Origin: Hyphomicrobiales bacterium | Lineage (GTDB): Bacteria; Pseudomonadota; Alphaproteobacteria; Rhizobiales; JAJFHC01 | Assembly: GCA_021775835.1 (NCBI GenBank) | Contig: JAJFHC010000277.1 | Span: 1-19,416 of the forward strand | Direction of reading: 5' to 3' | Length of the DNA stretch: 19,416 nt | Shown: piece after piece, positions 7,452 through 13,995 of the stretch | How positions within the stretch are numbered: position 1 is the first letter of the stretch | Layout: each line of letters begins with the position of its first letter | Made by a program: the position numbers and the translations under genes | The notes under the pieces: generated by a model | Told to the model about the DNA's origin: nothing | The model's input: only the letters and a program-made list of their open reading frames with translations | Databases searched by the model: none

Positions 7452-8105
7452 TCACTGCGGAGTGCCTTCTCCTGTTCCGGGACCGGGCCCTCCTGGACCC
7501 GGACCTGGTCCTGAGCCTGTCCCGGGAGGTCCGGCAGCCGCTTCCTGGCCGCCCTCCGAAATCTGGTCGAACACCCGGTCGCCGCAGGAGGCAATGGCAT
7601 CGAACTTGATATAGGCGGCGTCTTTCGAGTGCGTACTGAAATTTCGAGTCAGGGTCGCAAAGGATCCATTCTCGCAGTAAAGATTGGTCTTCTTCAGGAG
7701 AAACAAACCGCTGTTGGGCAACAACACGCGCTGCTTGTTGATGAACACGATTTGCGAACGTCCACTGTCGCGGGACGAACGACGTACGGTATCATCCATG
7801 CAATAGGCGATGGCATCGATTTCGGGATGCCCGTTCAGACGTACGCGATTGACCGTATTCTTGACGACGTCTGCAACTTTGCCACTCGCGCAACGGATTG
7901 TGTTTGAAGCGCGGTGATGCTGTGCGCTTCCGTTCAGGAGCAACACATCTCCGTTGTAGGTCACAAATCGTGCGGCATTTGCGGAGGGCGTGGAGACAAA
8001 GGACAGAGCTACACAGGCAAAGACCGCAGCCAGTGCTTTCAATGGCAGTTTCCTCATGCCAATGCGACGTACTCCGAGTTGCTTTACGTAGAACAGAGAT
8101 ATCAT
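7452..8105 (-). CDS. Secreted protein with duplicated two-cysteine repeat and Gly/Pro-rich tail (hypothetical)
   Basis: 217 residues from the ATG at 8105, chosen because GGAGG sits 7 nt upstream. A downstream ATG at 8057 (MRKLPLK) is possible but has a poorly placed SD. The N-terminus ends in a signal peptide with basic MRKLPLK, a hydrophobic core (LAAVFACVALSFV) and ANA-A cleavage. The mature protein consists of two tandem copies offset by exactly 72 residues: Cys72/Cys102 and Cys144/Cys174 are both 30 apart, each pair closing with DAIAxC, and each copy starting with a VxxxN/VLL strand. The last 30 residues are Gly/Pro with TGEGTPQ. I do not recognise the family. Export and paired cysteines suggest two disulfide-closed periplasmic or extracellular modules. 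It has its own promoter-like sequence at 8171-8198 and is convergent with the HAD gene. Confidence 0.75.
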   Translation of the reverse strand: MISLFYVKQLGVRRIGMRKLPLKALAAVFACVALSFVSTPSANAARFVTYNGDVLLLNGSAQHHRASNTIRCASGKVADVVKNTVNRVRLNGHPEIDAIAYCMDDTVRRSSRDSGRSQIVFINKQRVLLPNSGLFLLKKTNLYCENGSFATLTRNFSTHSKDAAYIKFDAIASCGDRVFDQISEGGQEAAAGPPGTGSGPGPGPGGPGPGTGEGTPQ

Positions 8106-8170
8106 CCGTGTGCCTCCCATATTCCGGCTTCGTTGCGGCCTCGACGTCCTGGCGACGCTCGTGTTGATGA

Positions 8171-8198
8171 AATATATGGTGGCTGGTCCGACTTTCAA
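8171..8198 (-). promoter_or_regulatory. Sigma-70-like promoter of the secreted-protein gene
   Basis: Read on the minus strand: TTGAAA (complement of 8193-8198), a 16-nt spacer, then TATATT (complement of 8171-8176). Transcription would begin near 8163, giving a leader of about 60 nt before the ATG at 8105, which carries a strong GGAGG. The position and match to TTGACA/TATAAT are both good. The rest of 8106-8304 (199 bp, up to the class IV aminotransferase stop) shows no gene. Confidence 0.5.
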
Positions 8199-8304
8199 AG
8201 GCATACGGCAAAAACAAAACCCCAGACTCACGGCGCGGCGGCGTACGGTGCCCGACGTTCAGGACCTGATTTTGAATACCGGTGCACCTTCATCATACGT
8301 TTAG

Positions 8305-9165
8305 TTACAGAGAATGCGCCCAATCCCAGTAACAATCACGGGCGAGTTTTGTCACAGGACCCGACTGGTACTGAACGTCGTCAAACGCTGTAACTGGAGT
8401 TATCTTCGCAAGGTTGCCGGACATAAAAACTTCATCGGCGCCCCGGAAATCGTCGAATGTCAGAGTCGTTTCGTGAACCAAGCGACCCGCCTGCCGCAGT
8501 AGATTGACATGCCTCTGACGGGTAATGCCGTTGAGAAATGTTCCGTTCGGCACGGGCGTAAAGATTTCACCATCCTTGACCATGAAAACATTGGAGGTTG
8601 CCGTTTCCGCCACATTGCCCAACGGGTCGGCCACCAGAGCATTCGTGAAGCCTTTGTCGAGGGCCTCCCGCATCATACGGGCGTTGTTCGGATAGAGACT
8701 GGCAGCCTTTGCTTCGACGACGGCCATTGACAACATCGGACGGCAGAACCGGGTTGTGGTCAAGGTGGCACTCGCTGTAACCGGCGGCATGGGAATCTGC
8801 TCCAGACCGAAGGCGAACCCTGTGCTGTCCGGATCTATCGTGATGAACCCTGGTCCCGGTTCGATCGACCAGTAAAGCGGTCTGATGTATATGGCCGCGT
8901 CATCCTCAAAGTGAGTAATACCTTCCCGGATGAGATCGGCGATGTGTTCGGCCGTATGGATGGGCGTGATCCCCATGACTTCTGCGGACTGGTTGATCCG
9001 GGCGCAATGCCTGCTGAGATCTGGCGTCACGCCATCCACGTGGCGCGCGCCGTCAAAAACCAGGGTTCCGTTCCAGGTGGCATGGTCGGATGCCTTCAGG
9101 ATAGCGACATCGCCCTCGTGCCAGCGTCCTTCGAAATAGGTCCAAATCACAGAACCGTGCGGCAT
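8305..9165 (-). CDS. Class IV PLP aminotransferase (branched-chain / D-amino acid type)
   Basis: 286 residues, ATG at 9165 with a near-perfect SD (AAGGAGGT, 5 nt upstream). This is fold type IV: the Schiff-base Lys153 is in VEAKAASLYPNNA, and Glu187 in AETATSNVFMVKDGEIFTP binds the pyridine nitrogen. Also visible are GTFLNGITRQ (208-217) for the PLP phosphate, YIRPLYW (93-99) and SRHCAR (51-56). The family includes branched-chain and D-amino acid aminotransferases and aminodeoxychorismate lyase. RPLYW and GxTRQ point to the aminotransferase side, but the usual EGSxxN is here AETATSN, so it is not a standard IlvE. It is divergent from an OCD-family gene over 115 bp, which suggests a joint job in amino-acid or imino-acid turnover (inference). 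Confidence 0.9.
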   Translation of the reverse strand: MPHGSVIWTYFEGRWHEGDVAILKASDHATWNGTLVFDGARHVDGVTPDLSRHCARINQSAEVMGITPIHTAEHIADLIREGITHFEDDAAIYIRPLYWSIEPGPGFITIDPDSTGFAFGLEQIPMPPVTASATLTTTRFCRPMLSMAVVEAKAASLYPNNARMMREALDKGFTNALVADPLGNVAETATSNVFMVKDGEIFTPVPNGTFLNGITRQRHVNLLRQAGRLVHETTLTFDDFRGADEVFMSGNLAKITPVTAFDDVQYQSGPVTKLARDCYWDWAHSL

Positions 9166-9280
9166 GGCTCACCTCCTTGTAGCCGGTCACTTTACCGTTT
9201 CGCGCCGGCGATACAATCGGGACTTCCGCGAGGCAGGAAACCTCGTCACAATGCATTGCAAGAAGAGGAGGGGAGTCTCT
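9166..9280. promoter_or_regulatory. Divergent control region between class IV aminotransferase and OCD-family gene
   Basis: 115 bp with a strong SD at each end: AGGAGGT for the minus gene and GAGGAGGGGA (9265-9274) for the plus gene. A perfect 5-bp dyad, CGAGG (9229-9233) and CCTCG (9241-9245) around 7 bp, lies nearer the plus gene and could be an operator. A TACAAT (9212-9217) is a possible -10 for the plus gene, but the -35 (TTTACC, 15-bp spacer) is poor. No regulator gene lies beside it. Confidence 0.35.
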
Positions 9281-10243
9281 ATGGCCAGGCAGTTTCTGTA
9301 TTTGTCCGAGACCACGCTGGGAAATCTGGAGATCACAACCCGTGATGCCGTTGGACAGATCGAAAAGCTTATCAAGGGCGAAGCTGAGGGCGACGTGTGG
9401 GCGCCGCCCAAAATTACCGTCTTTCCCCCCGACGACCGATACGTCATGGCCACCCTGGCAGCGGCAGACGATCCGCCCTACGTCGCCGTCAAGGCGCTGG
9501 TTCTCAATCCGGCGAACTATGCCAATGATCTGCCCCAGATTAACGGCACGATTACGCTTCTCGACAGCACCTCAGGCCTGCTTCTGGCCATTGTCGATGG
9601 CAACTGGGTGACGGCCGTTCGCACTGCCGCTCTGAGTGCCGTGGCAGCCCGCTACATGGCACGGCCGGATTCAGAGACAATTGCGTTCATCGGAAGTGGC
9701 GTCCAAGCCCGCAGTCACCTGAAGGCTTTCCACGAGTTGTTTCCGTTGACCCACGTCCGGGTGTTTGGCAGGGGGCAAAAGAACATCGAGGTCCTTTGCT
9801 CCATGGCCGGGGAACATGGTCTGTCTGCGGTCGGGTGTGAAACAGCGCAAGACGCTGTCGATGGCGCGGACCTTGTGGTGACATCCGTCACGCATTCCTC
9901 CACCCTGGTGCCTTTTCTCGACGCCAGCGCTCTGAAGCCCGGTTCATTTTCGGCGATCACGGATATCGGCGCGCCGTGGATTAAGGAGACGTTCGGTTCA
10001 TTCGACCAGATCGTGGTCGACGACCTTGAACAGGAGGCCAGTTCTCCCAAGAGATTGGCCGCACCCGATCTTGTCGCCGGGGACCTTGCCGGCCTTGTCC
10101 TGGGAAACCTAGCGGGACGCGCAGGCGACAATGAACGGACCGCGTTCATTTTCCGGGCCTTGTCAATCGGCGACCTGGCGCTTGCGGGGCTGGCCTACCA
10201 AAGGGCCCTGGAAAAGGGGCTGGGAATCGCTGTTGATGCCTGA
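9281..10243 (+). CDS. Ornithine cyclodeaminase / mu-crystallin family enzyme
   Basis: 320 residues from the ATG at 9281 with GAGGAGGGGA upstream. An ATG at 9251 would add ten residues but has no SD. The NAD-binding fold starts with IAFIGSGVQARSH (134-146), and substrate-side residues of the family are present: Lys44, Lys71 in VAVKALV, Arg114 in TAVRTAALSA, and Asp228 in AITDIGAP. The family includes ornithine cyclodeaminase, alanine dehydrogenases, Delta1-pyrroline/piperideine-2-carboxylate reductases and opine-type synthases; the sequence alone does not decide. Given a saccharopine (lysine) cluster 1.5 kb away, a Delta1-piperideine-2-carboxylate or pyrroline-2-carboxylate reductase is an attractive but unproven reading. 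It is divergent from the class IV aminotransferase and convergent with the PanB-like gene 27 bp on, with no terminator seen between. Confidence 0.92.
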   Translation: MARQFLYLSETTLGNLEITTRDAVGQIEKLIKGEAEGDVWAPPKITVFPPDDRYVMATLAAADDPPYVAVKALVLNPANYANDLPQINGTITLLDSTSGLLLAIVDGNWVTAVRTAALSAVAARYMARPDSETIAFIGSGVQARSHLKAFHELFPLTHVRVFGRGQKNIEVLCSMAGEHGLSAVGCETAQDAVDGADLVVTSVTHSSTLVPFLDASALKPGSFSAITDIGAPWIKETFGSFDQIVVDDLEQEASSPKRLAAPDLVAGDLAGLVLGNLAGRAGDNERTAFIFRALSIGDLALAGLAYQRALEKGLGIAVDA

Positions 10244-10270
10244 GTCTCGTTCGATCCGCTGTCTCAGATC

Positions 10271-11059
10271 TCAAGTCCCGGTCAACTGAAGAAACTTTTC
10301 GAACTCGTCATCCTTCATATCAACCACGTGTTCTGGTTGTGGAAATCCGCCAGATTTGACGTCGGCGACAAATTCTCCGTAAGCGGCAATCCGTTCGGTC
10401 TGAAGCCGGTCATGTTCCGCGGCGAAATTCCGGTAGGTCTTGGCATGGCGCGGAATGTGGTCACGGTTTTCACCCAACAGGTCGGCAGAGAACAGGTACT
10501 GGACGTCACAACCCGATCCAGCGCCCAGCGAAATTGTCAGGATCGATGTTTTCCGCGTGATCATGGTTGCCACGCGATGGGGGACAACTTCCATCTCCAC
10601 GCCGAACGCGCCGGCTGACTCGAAATCCTTTGTTTCTTGAAACACCCGGACAGCCTGATCGGCAGTCTTGCCGACAGCCCGTAGGCCGCCGACCCATGTT
10701 GCCTTGGGCGGGACCAGACCCACATGCGCGATCACAGGGACGCCTTCCCGGGCAAGTACCTCGACCACATGCGGGCTCATCGCACAGTAGATCGAGTCTG
10801 CGCCGTCTTTCATGGCGCGAAAGGCGTCGCGCAACGCTTCAGTGGCGTCGGCATGATCGCCGTATCCCAGTCCGAACTGAAAATGGGTGTTGGGAGCGGC
10901 CGTCGGGATATCGAAATGTGGATGCCTGTACCCGGTGCCAATCATGTCCATGCCCGCGGCTTCTGCCGCCGCAGCCTGCTCGCGCGACGTGATCTGCACA
11001 TAGGTAAACTGTCGTGTTCCCTTGCCGTTCAGAAGGTCAAAAACCGTAAGTTTGGACAT
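10271..11059 (-). CDS. PanB-like (ketopantoate hydroxymethyltransferase-type) TIM-barrel protein, metal site altered
   Basis: 262 residues, ATG with SD AGGA 6 nt upstream. The C-terminal half matches the PanB family: PVIAHVGLVPP with His112, GGLRAVGKT (124-132), AGAFGVEMEVVP with Glu157, ATMITRKTSI, LGAGSGCDVQYLFSADLLG (178-196). PanB makes ketopantoate from 2-oxoisovalerate and methylene-tetrahydrofolate. However, the conserved VGDS metal motif is replaced by IGTGYRH (40-46), the DLPF Asp region reads FGLGYGD, and the KxEGG Lys/Glu stretch reads IYCAMS. Three of the usual Mg-ligand or substrate positions are therefore gone. It is probably not the pantothenate enzyme but a related lyase or aldolase of the PEP mutase/isocitrate lyase-like superfamily (inference). 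It is followed upstream in the same direction by the ABM-domain gene, 92 bp away, and both probably share a transcript. Confidence 0.8.
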   Translation of the reverse strand: MSKLTVFDLLNGKGTRQFTYVQITSREQAAAAEAAGMDMIGTGYRHPHFDIPTAAPNTHFQFGLGYGDHADATEALRDAFRAMKDGADSIYCAMSPHVVEVLAREGVPVIAHVGLVPPKATWVGGLRAVGKTADQAVRVFQETKDFESAGAFGVEMEVVPHRVATMITRKTSILTISLGAGSGCDVQYLFSADLLGENRDHIPRHAKTYRNFAAEHDRLQTERIAAYGEFVADVKSGGFPQPEHVVDMKDDEFEKFLQLTGT

Positions 11060-11151
11060 GTTTTTCCTTTGATAGATCGCACAATCGAAATCGGTACCGA
11101 CTTGGATACGTTTTCGTTGTTGCCCTCCCGACCTCCGACCTGCCTTGCGTA

Positions 11152-11487
11152 CTACGCAATGGCGTCATCCGGTGCTTCGTCACGCTCATGCATGCCATAG
11201 TCACGCGCCACTTCCGCGACCCGCAAACGGTAGTTCTCGAAGATACCGCCTCGGCCCTTCGCCTGCGCTTGCCGGTGCTTGGCATGGCGTCGCCATCCCT
11301 GAACGGCTTCTTCGTCGCGCCAGAACGAAAGCGACAGGAGTTTCCCATCATCGGTGATGCTCTTGAACCGCTCCACGGAGATGAATCCGTCCATCTGTTC
11401 AAGTTCACTTCGCAATGCTCCGGCGATTTCCAGATAGTCGTCATAGCGCCCGCTTTTGGGCCAAACTTCAAAAATGATCACGTGCAT
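11152..11487 (-). CDS. Antibiotic biosynthesis monooxygenase (ABM) domain protein
   Basis: 111 residues, ATG at 11487 with GGGAGA about 12 nt upstream. It has the dimeric alpha+beta (ferredoxin-like) ABM pattern: an opening strand HVIIFEVWPKSGRYDDYLEIAGAL, the helix, then MDGFISVERF (32-41), GKLLSLSFWRDEEAVQGWRRH (48-68) and a His/Arg-rich helix ending in FENYRLRVAEVARDYGM. The FWRDEEAxxxWRRHxxH pattern is typical of small cofactor-free monooxygenases and of some heme-degrading or isomerase relatives. The true reaction is unknown. It precedes the PanB-like gene in the same direction (92-bp gap) and is divergent from a small membrane-peptide gene. The two-gene unit could act on one carbonyl or enol compound (inference). 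Confidence 0.85.
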   Translation of the reverse strand: MHVIIFEVWPKSGRYDDYLEIAGALRSELEQMDGFISVERFKSITDDGKLLSLSFWRDEEAVQGWRRHAKHRQAQAKGRGGIFENYRLRVAEVARDYGMHERDEAPDDAIA

Positions 11488-11534
11488 GGCGTTTTTCGTC
11501 TCCCTGGTAACCTATTCCTGCCACTTCAATTCTC

Positions 11535-11552
11535 TTTGATTACAAATTGATT
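11535..11552. promoter_or_regulatory. AT-rich site with TTGATT direct repeat, candidate operator
   Basis: TTGATT occurs at 11536-11541 and again at 11547-11552, 11 bp apart (one helical turn), and TTTG-ATTA-CAAA (11535-11546) is also a short dyad. It lies in the divergent gap 11488-11624 between the ABM gene and the small membrane-peptide gene, in an unusually AT-rich patch. A weak promoter pair for the plus gene (TCGACA 11580-11585, TACACT 11601-11606, 15-bp spacer) is nearby. Function is unproven. Confidence 0.25.
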
Positions 11553-11624
11553 CTCGCAAAGGGTTTACAAAGCCACGTGTCGACAACACATCTGAAAAGG
11601 TACACTATGGAAAGGTTGGCATAA

Positions 11625-11777
11625 ATGAATCGGTTGGGGCCATCATACGATATGGCAAAAGATGGGAACAACATTGGCGGTCTGCTGTCGCGCAGTATGA
11701 TTGTCGCAATCAGCTGTGGCATTGCGCTCGTGGTGGTTATCATCATGATTTTGACCAGTGTGCCACAGAACTTCTGA
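11625..11777 (+). CDS. Small single-pass membrane peptide, 50 aa (hypothetical)
   Basis: ATG at 11625, TGA at 11775-11777, 50 residues, with a GGAAAGG SD (11609-11615) 9 nt upstream. The product is MNRLGPSYDM..., a hydrophilic N-terminus of about 24 residues, then an uninterrupted hydrophobic stretch (about 25-46: SMIVAISCGIALVVVIIMIL) and a short PQNF tail. That is one transmembrane helix, N-terminus probably inside by the positive-inside rule (Arg4, Lys12, Arg23). I do not recognise a family; it could be a small subunit of a membrane complex or a regulator. It is the only plus-strand candidate between two minus-strand genes, and its stop codon lies inside a strong hairpin (11771-11794). It is too short to be called by length-based gene finding. 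In-frame ATG at 11652 is an alternative start. Confidence 0.5.
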   Translation: MNRLGPSYDMAKDGNNIGGLLSRSMIVAISCGIALVVVIIMILTSVPQNF

Positions 11778-11794
11778 ACGGAGTCGTTCAGGAG
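11771..11794. terminator. Strong hairpin between small ORF and dioxygenase gene
   Basis: CTGAACG (11774-11780) and CGTTCAG (11785-11791) form a perfect 7-bp stem around the 4-nt loop GAGT. It extends by C-G, U-A and a G-U wobble to 10 bp (11771-11794). It overlaps the small ORF's stop codon and lies 11 nt past the dioxygenase stop on the other strand. The position between convergent genes fits a two-way terminator, although no U-tract follows on either strand. Confidence 0.45.
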
Positions 11795-11804
11795 GACCGT
11801 CCGG

Positions 11805-12668
11805 CTATGACAGGGCAACACCGTCGATCGTGATCCTGTGCATGAGCCGAAGATGGCCGTGATAGTCATTCAGGGCCAGATGCCACGTGGCCCGATTATC
11901 CCAGAAGGCCAGTGTTCCCTTTTGCCAACCAAGCCTGAGAGAAAATTCCGGCCGCGCGCCGTGCCGGTATAGAAATTCCAGAAGCGGTGCTGACTCTTCT
12001 TCTGTCCATCCGTCGAAGCGCAAGGTGAAACCCGAATTGACATAGAGCGCCTTGCGTCCGCTCAGCGGGTGCGTAATGACGACCGGATGCAGGGCGTCCT
12101 GAGTTGCTCCGTCCGTGTTTCCTATGCGCCCGTCCTTGTTGGTCTCTGACGTCCGAGCGGCTTCTCCAAAGGCGTGACGGCTTGAATGCCAGGCCTTCAA
12201 GCCGTCCAGAGTCGCCTTCATACCGTCCGACAGGGCTTCATATGCCAGGTACATATTGGCAAACAGCGTGTCGCCCCCAATCGGCGGCACCTCCCTGGCG
12301 TAAAGAATCGATCCCATTGCAGGCACCTGATCGTAAGAATGGTCAGTGTGCCACGAACTCCCGATGTTCGCTTTCTGATCCGGTTCCTTGCGAACCTCGG
12401 CAATCATCGGATAGTCGTCCGCCGCTTTGAAGAAACGGTTGACGTTGATCTTGCCCCAACGCTTTGCAAAGGCGACGTGATGCTCAGGATCCAGGTCCTG
12501 ATCGCGGATTACGATCACGCCATGATCAGCGAATGCCTTCCTGATTTCTTCGAATTGGCGTTCGGGAACATCCGTACGCAGATCGACCCCACGAATTTCC
12601 ACGCCTAGTGCGCTTGACAGCGGGACGACTTCGATCGTCTCAAAAGACGACGTGGATTGAACATTCAT
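11805..12668 (-). CDS. TauD/TfdA-family Fe(II)/2-oxoglutarate-dependent dioxygenase
   Basis: 287 residues from the ATG at 12668 (GAGGG about 10 nt upstream). An alternative in-frame ATG at 12710 overlaps the stop of the upstream gene as TGATG, which could couple translation and would add 14 residues. The iron triad is seen as His107-x-Asp109 in SSWHTDHSYD and His263 in WDNRATWHLALNDY. The 2OG-binding arginine is in RLMHRITI (Arg278), and GGDTLFANMYLAYEAL (131-146) is the conserved strand-helix. Such enzymes hydroxylate a substrate, often releasing sulfite, an aldehyde or an amine, with 2OG going to succinate and CO2. Substrate is not deducible. It is the last gene of the saccharopine operon, where 2-oxoglutarate is also a reactant, so it may act on lysine or an N-substituted derivative (inference). 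Confidence 0.93.
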   Translation of the reverse strand: MNVQSTSSFETIEVVPLSSALGVEIRGVDLRTDVPERQFEEIRKAFADHGVIVIRDQDLDPEHHVAFAKRWGKINVNRFFKAADDYPMIAEVRKEPDQKANIGSSWHTDHSYDQVPAMGSILYAREVPPIGGDTLFANMYLAYEALSDGMKATLDGLKAWHSSRHAFGEAARTSETNKDGRIGNTDGATQDALHPVVITHPLSGRKALYVNSGFTLRFDGWTEEESAPLLEFLYRHGARPEFSLRLGWQKGTLAFWDNRATWHLALNDYHGHLRLMHRITIDGVALS

Positions 12669-12709
12669 GTGACCAGACCCTCGTGTTGTTATGACGGCTC
12701 GAACGCTCA

Positions 12710-13858
12710 TCAGTCGAGAGCAACATTCTCCCCGCGGAATTCGATACCATGCCCTGCCAGTGTGGCGAGCCAGCGACGGGCTTCCGCCACATCGTGCGCA
12801 CCCATGTGAACCCCGGCTGGAATTCTGCCATCAAGCACCGCTCCGATGGTTGTGGCACCTGCAAGCGATACGGTTCGCGCCATGGCGGTTTGCCATCCGC
12901 TGCCTTTCTCGTCCAGGCTGAGCGAACCGTGCCAGCGCTCTCCGTTCGGTTTGGTGCTGGTCAAGGCGACATAGAGCAACACGCGATCCTGTTCGCCTGC
13001 CGCATAGGGATAGTCACGCCACAGTTGCTCACTCAAGGCCTGCAACGTTTCCATGTCGGCTGTCTCGACCGTGGCGAATATGTCTGCCCAAGCCTTTGTC
13101 CAGCCTTCAAGACGCAGTGTGCCGCGCACGAATGTACGAAGATTTGCCACGTCCTGCAGACCGTATTCCGGGATGTAGGCGATGCTGTCGCGATTGGCAT
13201 AGACCTCGAAGGTTTCGCCAAGAACATCGATGTTCTCAACCTCTGTCCAGGCCTTGACGGTCTCGTGTTCCTGCCCATCGCGGATCGACAGAGCCTTGTT
13301 CTTGAGTGCCGTCAGGACGCCCAACGGTGTCCAGCTGAATTTGTAGCAGAAATCGTTTGGTACTGCCGGTACGCCGCCACAGTGAGACACGAAATCCACC
13401 GTACAATCGCCCGACAAGGCACCGGCAGAACGGGCTTCGTCCACCAGCACATGGGCAAACAGGTGGTCGATACCCGGGTCGACGCCACATTCGTTGACGA
13501 CTGCGATGCCTTTGGATTTTGCCTCGCCGTCGAGGGCAAGCATATCGTCGGAGAGGTAGCTCGTGGTCACCATGTTGGCGCCGTGGTCCAGTGCCAGGCG
13601 GGCGACGTCGGCATGCATGGTGGCCGGCAGCATGGAGACCACCACGTCACCCGGATTTACGGCGGCGGCAAGCCGGTCCATCGTAAATTCCTCAGCCTTC
13701 AGGCTATCCGGTGTGTTGACATGCTGAAGCAGCGCCTGCGCCTTTTCCAGCGTCCGGTTCCAGATCGTCACGTTGGCACGCTCGTTTGCCAGGGCAACGA
13801 TGCCGGGCCCCGACGACAGTCCGGCCCCCAGCCAATGGACCCTTGATTGTGTATTCAT
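12710..13858 (-). CDS. Saccharopine dehydrogenase family reductase (L-glutamate-forming type)
   Basis: 382 residues from ATG 13858 (GGGAG, 8 nt upstream). Further upstream extension to 13912 is in frame but lacks an SD and homology. The Rossmann start is VHWLGAGLSSGPG (about 7-19), followed by WNRTLEKAQAL. VVSMLPATMH and VVNECGVDPGIDHLFAH are typical of saccharopine reductase/dehydrogenase C-terminal type proteins, as is SHCGGVPAV. FCYKFSWTPLGVL with ALKNKAL is the substrate-domain start. These enzymes reversibly form saccharopine from glutamate and 2-aminoadipate semialdehyde. It lies directly after the lysine-forming partner in the same operon (137 bp gap), and its stop overlaps a possible dioxygenase start. 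Together the pair constitutes the two halves of the eukaryotic bifunctional LKR/SDH as separate genes. Related enzymes acting on other opines cannot be excluded. Confidence 0.9.
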   Translation of the reverse strand: MNTQSRVHWLGAGLSSGPGIVALANERANVTIWNRTLEKAQALLQHVNTPDSLKAEEFTMDRLAAAVNPGDVVVSMLPATMHADVARLALDHGANMVTTSYLSDDMLALDGEAKSKGIAVVNECGVDPGIDHLFAHVLVDEARSAGALSGDCTVDFVSHCGGVPAVPNDFCYKFSWTPLGVLTALKNKALSIRDGQEHETVKAWTEVENIDVLGETFEVYANRDSIAYIPEYGLQDVANLRTFVRGTLRLEGWTKAWADIFATVETADMETLQALSEQLWRDYPYAAGEQDRVLLYVALTSTKPNGERWHGSLSLDEKGSGWQTAMARTVSLAGATTIGAVLDGRIPAGVHMGAHDVAEARRWLATLAGHGIEFRGENVALD

Positions 13859-13995
13859 TTGTTCTCTCCCAGGACCGGCGTGCCTTGTTTCCAGGCAGGC
13901 CGTACAAGCCATGTAAAATATACGAGGCCAATGCGCTTTTGCGATAGGCCCCCATTCGAAATCGTCGCGGCAGTCTCTCCGCCGCAGCGATGCTC

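Noticed and set aside
7470..7545. G+C-rich inverted stretches that look like a terminator between the HAD and secreted-protein genes
   Set aside because: They lie inside the coding sequence for the Gly/Pro-rich tail, and the symmetry follows from repeated Gly and Pro codons. There is no U-tract.
12749..13846. Long open frame of 365 codons on the plus strand
   Set aside because: It lies entirely opposite the saccharopine reductase gene, has a Cys/His/Arg-rich composition with no recognisable motif, and no SD. It is an antisense shadow of a G+C-rich gene.
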